Assembly (NCBI GenBank): GCA_913049565.1
Contig: CAJWZG010000195.1
Coordinates: 1 to 5,230 of the forward strand
Direction of reading: 5' to 3'
DNA length: 5,230 nucleotides
From: an uncultured Gammaproteobacteria bacterium
GTDB lineage: Bacteria; Pseudomonadota; Gammaproteobacteria; Pseudomonadales; Azotimanducaceae_A
The notes under the pieces are model-generated. The model was not told the DNA's origin. It made no database searches and saw nothing but the letters and a program-made list of their open reading frames with translations. How positions within the stretch are numbered: the stretch's first letter is position 1; every line of letters begins with the position of its first letter. Below, one piece after another: positions 1-5,230 of the stretch. The position numbers and the translations under genes were made by a program.

Positions 1-556
1 ACATAGCGCTCTTTTGTATAGTGCGTCTGATATCGAGGTGCATACCGAGCAGACGCTGTCGCAACAGAAATATCTCGCTAGGCTAGGGCCCGATGCCCTC
101 GATGAGCGCGTCATGTGGCGGGATATTCTGCAGCGGTTGCAAGATTCCAAGTTCGCCGGGCGATCGCTCGCAGCGCTGTATCTGGATCAAGGATTTGTCG
201 CCGGTATTGGCAATTACCTGCGCTCGGAGATTTTGTTCAACGCCAAGGTCAACCCGTTTGATCGTCCGAAAGATTTATCTAGGCGTCAGTTGGGTACGCT
301 GGCTAGAAACACGCTGGAACTCACGCGTCAGGCCTATGCAACCTCAGGGGTCACTAATACAGCCGCTCGGGTTAAACAACTACAGGCCATGGGTTTATCG
401 CGCAGGCGGTATCGGTTTCTGATTTTTGATCGACAAAACGAAGGCTGTTATCACTGCGGGGAGACCGTCGAACGAATAGAAGTCAGCGGTCGGCGCATTT
501 ATCTGTGCAACACCTGTCAAAGCCCTCAGCGGCAAACAATACAAGGACAAACATGA
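1..556 (+). CDS. nei: Endonuclease VIII (DNA glycosylase/AP lyase), C-terminal part
   Basis: This is the 3' part of a base-excision-repair glycosylase that removes oxidised pyrimidines and nicks the abasic site. The frame is open to the window edge (first whole codon at 2), so the N-terminus with the family's catalytic Pro-Glu and Lys is not visible. The visible part begins HSALLYSASDIEV, which closely matches the end of the E. coli Nei N-terminal domain. Next comes the helix-two-turn-helix region, with LDQGFVAGIGNYLRSEIL at about 185-238. The protein ends in a zinc finger, C-X2-C-X16-C-X2-C (first Cys codon 446-448), the same spacing as E. coli Nei, with the SGRR hairpin that contacts DNA. 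About a dozen residues follow the last cysteine, more than in E. coli. YSASDIE and the finger favour Nei over MutM/Fpg. The TGA stop (554-556) overlaps the next gene's ATG. Family assignment is firm; substrate range is inferred. Confidence 0.93.
   Translation, partial: HSALLYSASDIEVHTEQTLSQQKYLARLGPDALDERVMWRDILQRLQDSKFAGRSLAALYLDQGFVAGIGNYLRSEILFNAKVNPFDRPKDLSRRQLGTLARNTLELTRQAYATSGVTNTAARVKQLQAMGLSRRRYRFLIFDRQNEGCYHCGETVERIEVSGRRIYLCNTCQSPQRQTIQGQT
543..547 (+). promoter_or_regulatory. Ribosome binding site for the photolyase gene
   Basis: AAGGA lies inside the last codons of nei, 5 bases before the ATG at 553 and 8 bases before the adjacent in-frame ATG at 556. It decides the start of the photolyase gene: the frame extends back to an ATG at 505, but the extra 16 residues would lie wholly inside nei and do not resemble the family N-terminus. 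Confidence 0.7.
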
Positions 557-2064
557 TGGCCGGCACCGCTGCTTTGTTGGTTTTGGGTAATCAGCTTTTT
601 CCATTGCACCATGTTCGGGCCGTGCAACCCGACTGCGTCGTCATGATCGAGGATCGGTTTTTGTGTCAGCATTTTGCGTACCACCAGCAAAAGCTGCTGC
701 TGATCTTGGCAGCCATGCGCAGCTACGCCGAAGTCCTGCGGAACGAGGGTATCGAAGTGCACTATCAGGCGATCACTGCGGGTGATTCGAGTGCTGCGAC
801 CAGTGACACTTTCCTACAGCAGCTTCAATCCATTATTGAGGCCCAGGCAATTTCTGAATTAGTGCATGTAGAGGTGGAAGGTAAGGCCATGCAGCGAGGC
901 TTGTCCGACCTCGTTGGCCGACTGGATGTGTCGCAACGGGTGCTGGTCTCACCGATGTTTCTTTGCACTCGCGAGGCTTTTGCCGAATTTTTGAGTGGTC
1001 GAACAAAGCCTCAAATGGCATCTTTTTATAAGTTTCAGCGTCAGCGTCTCGGGATTCTTGTCGATAATGAGGGCCAACCTGATGGCGGTCGTTGGAGCTT
1101 TGACGAGGATAATCGCAAAAAGCTGCCCAAACAGGTAGAGCCCCCGGAGCTACCGGGGGTTAATCATTCATCTGTCGTCGAGGAGGTCTCGACATTAGTC
1201 CGCTCGGAGTTTGCTGACCATCCGGGCAGTGTTGAAGGCTTTGCGTGGCCGGTGACACGAAATGATGCACTTGCTTGGTTGAACGACTTTCTAGATCAGC
1301 GTTTGCAGCAATTTGGGCCCTATGAAGATGCCATCAGTCTGCGCTCAAAAGCCCTCTTTCATAGCGTTCTCAGTCCGGTACTAAATCTCGGGCTGATTAC
1401 CCCGGATGAGATTGTTGAGCAGACAGTGAGAGCAGCGAAGTCTCGACAGATACCCATGCAGAGCGTTGAAGGATTTATCCGTCAGATTATTGGTTGGCGG
1501 GAGTTTGTGCGCGGCGTTTACCAGCATTACAGCGCTGCTCAGCACAAAACCAACTTCTGGCAGCATCAACGGCAGCTGACTCCGGCGTGGTATACGGGTG
1601 CAACGGGAATCGAGCCACTGGATATTGCGATAGTCGAGGTTCAGCAATCGGGTTGGTCGCACCATATTCCGAGACTGATGGTGGTAGCTAATTTGATGAC
1701 CCTCTGCGAGATTGAGCCGAGGGCGGTTCATCGTTGGTTTATGGAAATGTACGTTGACTCTGCCTCGTGGGTGATGGGCCCCAACGTCTACGGCATGGGT
1801 ATCTTCAGCGATGGTGGCATCTTTGCCACCAAACCCTACATTTGTGGCTCGAACTATTTGCTCAAGATGAGCGACTACAAAAAGGGCCCGTGGTGCGATG
1901 TGATGGACGGATTATATTGGCGCTTTATCCACAAAAACCGCGACTTTTTTGTTTCTAACCCGCGCTTAGCACTGATGCCTCGAGCGCTTGACCGGCTCAA
2001 GCCTGAACGACGCGAGCTTATCTTCGCCGCCGCGGAAGAATTTTTGGTAACCCACACTCGATGA
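553..2064 (+). CDS. Cryptochrome/photolyase family protein (PhrB-like) lacking the usual FeS cysteines
   Basis: A flavoprotein of the bacterial (6-4) photolyase / FeS cryptochrome family, 503 residues, the same size as Agrobacterium PhrB (about 507). The N-terminal antenna-type domain (about 6-190) begins LLVLGNQLFP and includes the KLLLILAAMRSYAEVL helix. The FAD-binding helical domain runs from about 225 to the end, with LSPVLNLGLITP, the GFIRQIIGWREFVRG helix, HHIPRLMV (His370/His371, matching the active-site His pair of PhrB), and GMGIFSDGGIFATKPY. From my memory of PhrB, its cluster ligands are Cys350, 438, 441 and 454. With the offset of 5 set by the HH pair, the first three positions here are Pro355, Lys443 and Pro446. 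The loop after MSDY is also shortened by about ten residues; only Cys448 lies nearby. I infer an FAD enzyme without the 4Fe-4S cluster, possibly a known subclade. Repair versus signalling cannot be decided from sequence. It overlaps nei by ATGA; the ATG at 556 is an equally good start. Confidence 0.9.
   Translation: MMAGTAALLVLGNQLFPLHHVRAVQPDCVVMIEDRFLCQHFAYHQQKLLLILAAMRSYAEVLRNEGIEVHYQAITAGDSSAATSDTFLQQLQSIIEAQAISELVHVEVEGKAMQRGLSDLVGRLDVSQRVLVSPMFLCTREAFAEFLSGRTKPQMASFYKFQRQRLGILVDNEGQPDGGRWSFDEDNRKKLPKQVEPPELPGVNHSSVVEEVSTLVRSEFADHPGSVEGFAWPVTRNDALAWLNDFLDQRLQQFGPYEDAISLRSKALFHSVLSPVLNLGLITPDEIVEQTVRAAKSRQIPMQSVEGFIRQIIGWREFVRGVYQHYSAAQHKTNFWQHQRQLTPAWYTGATGIEPLDIAIVEVQQSGWSHHIPRLMVVANLMTLCEIEPRAVHRWFMEMYVDSASWVMGPNVYGMGIFSDGGIFATKPYICGSNYLLKMSDYKKGPWCDVMDGLYWRFIHKNRDFFVSNPRLALMPRALDRLKPERRELIFAAAEEFLVTHTR
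1139..1161 (+). repeat. GC-rich hairpin inside the photolyase gene
   Basis: CCCCCGG (1141-1147) and CCGGGGG (1153-1159) form a 7-bp perfect stem with a 5-base loop, extended by a G.U and an A-U pair. It encodes the Pro-rich segment EPPELPG around residues 196-202, in the linker between the N-terminal and FAD domains. No T tract follows directly, so it is not a standard terminator. Confidence 0.6.
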
Positions 2065-2088
2065 GTCCAAAAGCGTTAAACTTCAGCG

Positions 2089-3528
2089 ATGAGTGAACAC
2101 GATTCTCTTAATCCTTCTAAGCCTCTCGATTCTGCTAAGTCTTTCGAATGGTTAGGCCTGCGCAGCGAATTGTTCAGCCGTCTGAGTCAACTGAACTTTG
2201 TTCAGACGACGCCAGTGCAGGCGGCTGCTTTACCTCATGTACTGGCTGGCAACGACGTCGTTGCTCAGGCCAGCACGGGCAGTGGTAAAACGGCCGCCTT
2301 TGCTTTGGGCTGTTTGCAGCGTCTGGTCAATACGCAGTTTCATGTGCAGTCGTTAGTGCTATGCCCAACCCGTGAGTTAGCTGATCAAGTGGCCGAGAGC
2401 TTTCGTGAGCTGGCCAAGCACTTGGCAAATACCAAGGTGATTACGCTGTGTGGCGGGGTCGCCATAGGGCCGCAAATCGGCTCACTGCAGCATAGTGCGC
2501 ATGTCGTTGTTGGCACCCCGGGTCGCGTGTTGAAGCATCTGCGGAAAGGTACTTTGCACCTGCATGGACTCACCACCTTGGTGCTCGACGAAGCTGATCG
2601 CATGCTAGACATGGGCTTTGAGGACGAAATCGACGCGATTTTTGAATACCTTCCTACGCCGCGGCAGAACCTGCTTTTTTCGGCAACATTCCCTGATGAG
2701 GTTGCTAGGGTGGTTAAAGCCCTGAGCCCGAATGCGGTTCGTATTGATGTGACTACGACTGAAAGAGCGCCTCTGATAAAAGAACGATGGTGTCACGCAC
2801 CGTCGCAACGTGACAGTACCGATCGGGCAGATGTGTTGGCTGATGCGCTTCGTCATTGGGGCGGTAAGCTCAATTTGGTGTTCTGCAACACGAAGATTGA
2901 CTGCGCACAGGTGAGCCAAGTGTTGCGCGGGCGGGGGTTTGCTGCGGTGGCCCTGCACGGCGATCTGGAACAATACGAGCGCAGTCAGACCTTGATTCGG
3001 TTCGCGAACGGCAGCGCCAATGTGCTAGTTGCCACTGACGTTGCTGCGCGTGGACTGGATATTGACGATGTAGATGCCGTGTTTAATTTTGAGCTGCCCC
3101 ATCAAACTGATGTGTATGTGCATCGTATTGGGCGCACTGCTCGCAGGGGGCGTGAAGGTACGGCGATCAGTTTGGTAGCCGACCGAGAGATGCCGCGTCT
3201 GCACAGTCTTGAGGGTGAGCGTGAGGCTGGGGCGATGAAGCTGTGGCGTGCCGACAGCGCTGAAAGCAAAAGCGCAGGGACATTATCGGAGCCCGCTGTA
3301 CACACGCTTGAAATCAACGGCGGACGCAAGCACAAGCTGCGACCAGGAGATATTCTTGGCGCGTTGACGGCTGCTAACGCGATAGCCGCAGACAGTGTCG
3401 GCAAGATAGACATTCTGCCGACAGTGAGCTACGTGGCGATTGCAAAGGACTATTCGAGCGCTGCTCAAGGTTTGATTAACCAACGCAAGATCAAAGGGCG
3501 CCAATATCGCGCCCGTGGCGTTGGTTAG
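2089..3528 (+). CDS. dbpA: ATP-dependent RNA helicase DbpA
   Basis: A cytoplasmic DEAD-box helicase that acts on 23S rRNA during large-subunit assembly, 479 residues (E. coli about 457). All core motifs are present: Q motif with TPVQ (41-44), motif I ASTGSGKT (61-68), Ia PTRELA (93-98), GG (122-123), TPGR (143-146), DEAD (167-170), SAT (198-200), LVFCNT (263-268), ATDVAARGLDI (315-325) and HRIGRTARRG (345-354). A short linker (about 380-404) leads to the diagnostic DbpA RNA-binding domain (about 406-475), with EINGGRKHKLRPGDILGALT and GKIDILPTVSYVAI. In E. coli this domain recognises hairpin 92 of 23S rRNA. The start is fixed by an in-frame stop at 2077-2079 and the lack of a better codon. 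No clear Shine-Dalgarno precedes it, and it follows the photolyase stop by 24 bases, so translation may depend on the upstream gene or on a leaderless-like mode. It converges with rhlE. Confidence 0.96.
   Translation: MSEHDSLNPSKPLDSAKSFEWLGLRSELFSRLSQLNFVQTTPVQAAALPHVLAGNDVVAQASTGSGKTAAFALGCLQRLVNTQFHVQSLVLCPTRELADQVAESFRELAKHLANTKVITLCGGVAIGPQIGSLQHSAHVVVGTPGRVLKHLRKGTLHLHGLTTLVLDEADRMLDMGFEDEIDAIFEYLPTPRQNLLFSATFPDEVARVVKALSPNAVRIDVTTTERAPLIKERWCHAPSQRDSTDRADVLADALRHWGGKLNLVFCNTKIDCAQVSQVLRGRGFAAVALHGDLEQYERSQTLIRFANGSANVLVATDVAARGLDIDDVDAVFNFELPHQTDVYVHRIGRTARRGREGTAISLVADREMPRLHSLEGEREAGAMKLWRADSAESKSAGTLSEPAVHTLEINGGRKHKLRPGDILGALTAANAIAADSVGKIDILPTVSYVAIAKDYSSAAQGLINQRKIKGRQYRARGVG
3477..3527. 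repeat. Nested inverted repeat across the dbpA stop codon, possible bidirectional 3'-end hairpin
   Basis: TAACCAACGC (3477-3486) is the exact reverse complement of GCGTTGGTTA (3518-3527), giving a 10-bp outer stem. Inside it GGGCGC (3496-3501) pairs with GCGCCC (3509-3514) around a 7-base loop. The outer arm includes the first two bases of the dbpA stop codon. Neither strand has a T tract after the stem (GGGTCTG on +, AATCAAACC on -), so a canonical intrinsic terminator is not supported. A 3'-end stabiliser or pause hairpin for either transcript is possible. The inverted repeat is seen directly; its function is inferred. Confidence 0.55.
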
Positions 3529-3544
3529 GGTCTGTCCTCAGCGC

Positions 3545-5077
3545 TCAGACGTTACCCGATCTGTGGGTTGAATTTGAGCGACGTCTGCGGCGTGGTGGGC
3601 GAGTTCCACTGTCTTGGCCTTGAACGGCGCGATATTTTCGCCTGCCGTTGCTGCCACGCTGATCCGCAAAAGGATCGACATTTGCATTGCTAACATCAGG
3701 TCGGTTGCCGTTAACTTCGGCTTTGTCTGTGGTGGATGCAGGTTCACTGCGATTGCCCTGTGAGGAGCTGCGAGCAGGCCGCGAGCGTCCGGATTGCTGA
3801 CCTTCTCCCGCAGGCTTGCGACGTCGGCCGCGTTGTCGTTTTTTAGCCTCGCCATCCTGATTGTGATTTGGCTTTTTGGCATCTTGCCCTGTCGGTGCTG
3901 GGTTTTGCGGGGCTGCCTTGGGCAACTTGATGTCTAAAGTAACCGGCTCGAGATTGTGTTTAGTCAGGCGCTGGATAGCTTTCAGTCTGCTGACCTCTGA
4001 CGCGTCGACCAATGCCCAAGCGACGCCGCCCGCACCCGCTCTGGCTGTTCGACCGATGCGATGCACGTAGCTTTCGGGTTCGTGCGGTAACTCATAATTA
4101 AATACATGGGAGACCTCGCGAATGTCGATACCACGAGCGGCGATGTCGGTTGCCACTAATACCCAGGCGTCTCCTGACTTAAAGTTTTCAAGAGCGCGCT
4201 GACGCGCCGCCTGACTTTTATTGCCATGTATGACTTCAGCAACGAACCCAGATGCGTTGAGCTGGCGGGTAACCTTATTGGCACCATGTTTGGTTCGCGT
4301 AAAGACGATGGCGCGAACGAGGGCTTTGTCCCTGAGTAAATGCTCGAGAACCGCGCGCTTTTGTTGGCTCGCCACGTGAACGACGTTCTGCTCGATTTTA
4401 GCAACAGTGACCTCTTCTGGTGTGACGTCGATCCGCACTGGTTCGCGTAGTATTTCTTTAGAGAGTTTGGCAATTTCGCCGGGTATGGTTGCGGAGAAAA
4501 GCAGCGTCTGTCGTTCGGTTGGCATCGCTTTGATGATGCGGCGCACATCGGGAATAAAACCCATATCCAGCAAGCGGTCGCATTCGTCTAGCACGAGAAA
4601 TTTCGTTTCGCTTAGATCCACATGGCCTTGGTTCATCAGGTCCAGTAAGCGACCCGGGGCAGCGACGAGGATATCGACACCGCTCCTGAGTTTCTTCACT
4701 TGCGGGTTCTGGTTCACGCCGCCAATGATGCAGGCGTGGTTCATGTTGCTGTTACCGCCGAGGCGCTCCAGTTCGCTGTGGATTTGCAGCGCGAGTTCTC
4801 GGGTTGGAGCCAATATTAGTGCCCGCGGATGTCGGGGTTTAGCCCGCATCTCACCCTTTCTGTTTGCGGCTTCTGCAACAAGATTTTGCAGTAGCGGTAG
4901 ACCGAAGGCGGCTGTTTTGCCCGTGCCAGTTTGGGCGATACCCAGAATGTCTTTTTGCGCTAGTATCTGAGGAATTGCCGAGCGCTGTATGTCGCTAGGT
5001 TCTACAAAGCCAAGGCTGGCCACTGTCTCGCAATAACTGGTGTGCAGTCCAAGGTCTGCAAATGCTTCTTCACTCAT
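3545..5077 (-). CDS. rhlE: RhlE-type ATP-dependent RNA helicase with DECD motif II and basic tail
   Basis: A 510-residue DEAD-box family RNA helicase that unwinds RNA duplexes in ribosome assembly and RNA turnover. RecA domain 1 (about 1-210) has a Q motif ending PSDIQ (27-31), motif I AQTGTGKT (48-55), PTRELA (91-96), GG (119-120), APGR (140-143), DECD (164-167; codons 4577-4588) and SAT (195-197). RecA domain 2 (about 225-375) has FTRTKHGANK, IHGNKSQAAR, ATDIAARGIDI (309-319) and HRIGRTAR (339-346). The FTRTKHGAN and HGNKSQ signatures and the NPQ..KL..GVD segment place it with RhlE rather than SrmB or DeaD. Residues about 385-510 form a low-complexity tail rich in Arg, Gly, Asn, Ser and Gln, with RGRRR and RRRRR clusters, likely disordered and RNA-binding. 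Changes from consensus are DECD, A for T in TPGR, PSD for PTP in the Q motif and GRTAR for GRTGR. All Walker residues remain, so activity is expected. The start is supported by AAGGA 6 bases upstream. Confidence 0.9.
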   Translation of the reverse strand: MSEEAFADLGLHTSYCETVASLGFVEPSDIQRSAIPQILAQKDILGIAQTGTGKTAAFGLPLLQNLVAEAANRKGEMRAKPRHPRALILAPTRELALQIHSELERLGGNSNMNHACIIGGVNQNPQVKKLRSGVDILVAAPGRLLDLMNQGHVDLSETKFLVLDECDRLLDMGFIPDVRRIIKAMPTERQTLLFSATIPGEIAKLSKEILREPVRIDVTPEEVTVAKIEQNVVHVASQQKRAVLEHLLRDKALVRAIVFTRTKHGANKVTRQLNASGFVAEVIHGNKSQAARQRALENFKSGDAWVLVATDIAARGIDIREVSHVFNYELPHEPESYVHRIGRTARAGAGGVAWALVDASEVSRLKAIQRLTKHNLEPVTLDIKLPKAAPQNPAPTGQDAKKPNHNQDGEAKKRQRGRRRKPAGEGQQSGRSRPARSSSQGNRSEPASTTDKAEVNGNRPDVSNANVDPFADQRGSNGRRKYRAVQGQDSGTRPPRRRRRSNSTHRSGNV

Positions 5078-5115
5078 GATCGTTCCTTCTTACAGATCTG
5101 CTCGGCAGACCTTGG
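5049..5115 (-). promoter_or_regulatory. Inverted repeat enclosing the rhlE start codon, candidate mRNA structure
   Basis: In the rhlE mRNA, CCAAGGTCTGC (from 5115 to 5105) in the leader is fully complementary to GCAGACCTTGG (from 5059 to 5049) in codons 7-10. The resulting 11-bp stem encloses a 45-base loop holding the ribosome binding site and start codon. The leader arm can instead form a local hairpin, TCTGC-CGA-GCAGA (from 5109 to 5097), which shares five bases with the long stem, so the two are mutually exclusive. The complementarity is seen directly; a regulatory role is a hypothesis. Confidence 0.4.
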
Positions 5116-5230
5116 TGTTAGCAAGTTGGATGTTTGCAGCGTCTGGATGCGGCTGTGACCTTGTAGGGTAGTTAGGCGCATAGCGCTGAGGGGCCATGAA
5201 GGGGTGCTCAGCGGCGACGTGGGTTGCATC
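5078..5230. other. Region upstream of rhlE with no assignable gene
   Basis: This is the leader and presumed promoter region of rhlE, cut by the window edge. I see no convincing -35/-10 pair on the minus strand. Two minus-strand frames are open. One runs from the edge to a TAA at 5092-5090 (46 codons, ending NTKVCRADL) and could be the tail of an upstream gene 12 bases from rhlE. The other starts with ATG at 5229 and ends in a TGA at 5076-5074 that overlaps the rhlE ATG (51 residues, ending ICKKERS). Neither peptide resembles a family I know. On the plus strand an ATG at 5196 is open to the edge (MKGCSAATWVA) without a well-placed ribosome binding site. None is called as a gene. Confidence 0.5.
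5084..5088 (-). promoter_or_regulatory. rhlE: Ribosome binding site for rhlE
   Basis: On the minus strand AAGGA (within AAGAAGGAACG) lies 6 bases before the ATG at 5077-5075. This fixes the rhlE start. The site sits in the loop of the inverted repeat described at 5049-5115. Confidence 0.8.

Noticed and set aside
505..552. Longer photolyase N-terminus starting at ATG 505
   Set aside because: The added 16 residues overlap the nei zinc finger codons, are unlike the family N-terminus, and a good AAGGA lies just before the ATG pair at 553/556.
1813..1830. GGTGGC/GCCACC 6-bp hairpin in the photolyase gene
   Set aside because: It lies in the conserved DGGIFAT coding segment, and short stems of this kind are expected by chance.
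2605..2973. Minus-strand open frame (122 codons) antisense to dbpA
   Set aside because: It is opposite conserved dbpA motifs and the peptide is Arg/Cys-rich without domains, as expected of the complement of a helicase coding strand.
4407..4970. Long plus-strand open frame (187 codons) antisense to rhlE
   Set aside because: It lies fully opposite the conserved helicase domain 1 of rhlE. Its translation is Ser/Arg-rich without family features, and it has no separate ribosome binding site, so it is a shadow frame.
5182..5191. AGCGCTGAGG, reverse complement of 3536-3545 at the rhlE 3' end
   Set aside because: It is a 10-base match built around the common AGCGCT palindrome, which appears in several partial forms in the window; not above chance.
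1..5230. CRISPR arrays, insertion sequences, tRNA/rRNA genes, toxin-antitoxin or phage defence genes
   Set aside because: No regular spaced repeats, transposase motifs, terminal repeats, RNA gene signatures or defence domains were seen on either strand; the content is repair and RNA helicase genes.

Overview
The window looks like a piece of a gammaproteobacterial chromosome, probably from a marine or otherwise sunlit-water organism. The reasons are a recognisable DbpA with its 23S-rRNA-binding C-terminal domain, an Escherichia coli-type endonuclease VIII, an RhlE-type helicase with a long basic tail, and a light-dependent photolyase/cryptochrome homologue. This assignment is inferred from protein resemblance only; no rRNA or other taxonomic marker is present.

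Layout. Positions 1-556 (+) hold the C-terminal part of endonuclease VIII (nei), whose N-terminus lies outside the window. Its stop overlaps the start of a photolyase/cryptochrome-family gene (553-2064, +) in an ATGA arrangement. After 24 bases comes dbpA (2089-3528, +), an ATP-dependent RNA helicase for large-subunit assembly. The three genes are close enough to be one transcript. A second DEAD-box family helicase, rhlE (3545-5077, -), converges on dbpA with only 16 bases between the stop codons. The last 153 bases (5078-5230) are the upstream region of rhlE; I see no gene there that I can name.

How the genes fit together. nei and the photolyase gene both repair DNA: oxidised pyrimidines are removed by base excision, and UV photoproducts are reversed by light. 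Their overlap suggests co-translation as a small UV/oxidative damage module. dbpA and rhlE both act on structured RNA, mostly in ribosome assembly and RNA turnover, often important in the cold.

Most notable points. (1) The photolyase homologue belongs by sequence to the bacterial FeS-photolyase/cryptochrome (PhrB-like) family, but the four cluster cysteines are not where the family has them. (2) RhlE carries DECD in place of DEAD, along with changes in the Q motif, motif Ib and motif VI. (3) The rhlE start codon and ribosome binding site lie in the loop of an 11-bp perfect inverted repeat, one arm of which can alternatively form a small local hairpin. (4) A nested inverted repeat covers the dbpA stop codon at the convergent gene end. 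I found no CRISPR, mobile element, tRNA or clearly new multi-gene system; the region is mostly ordinary housekeeping and repair genes.
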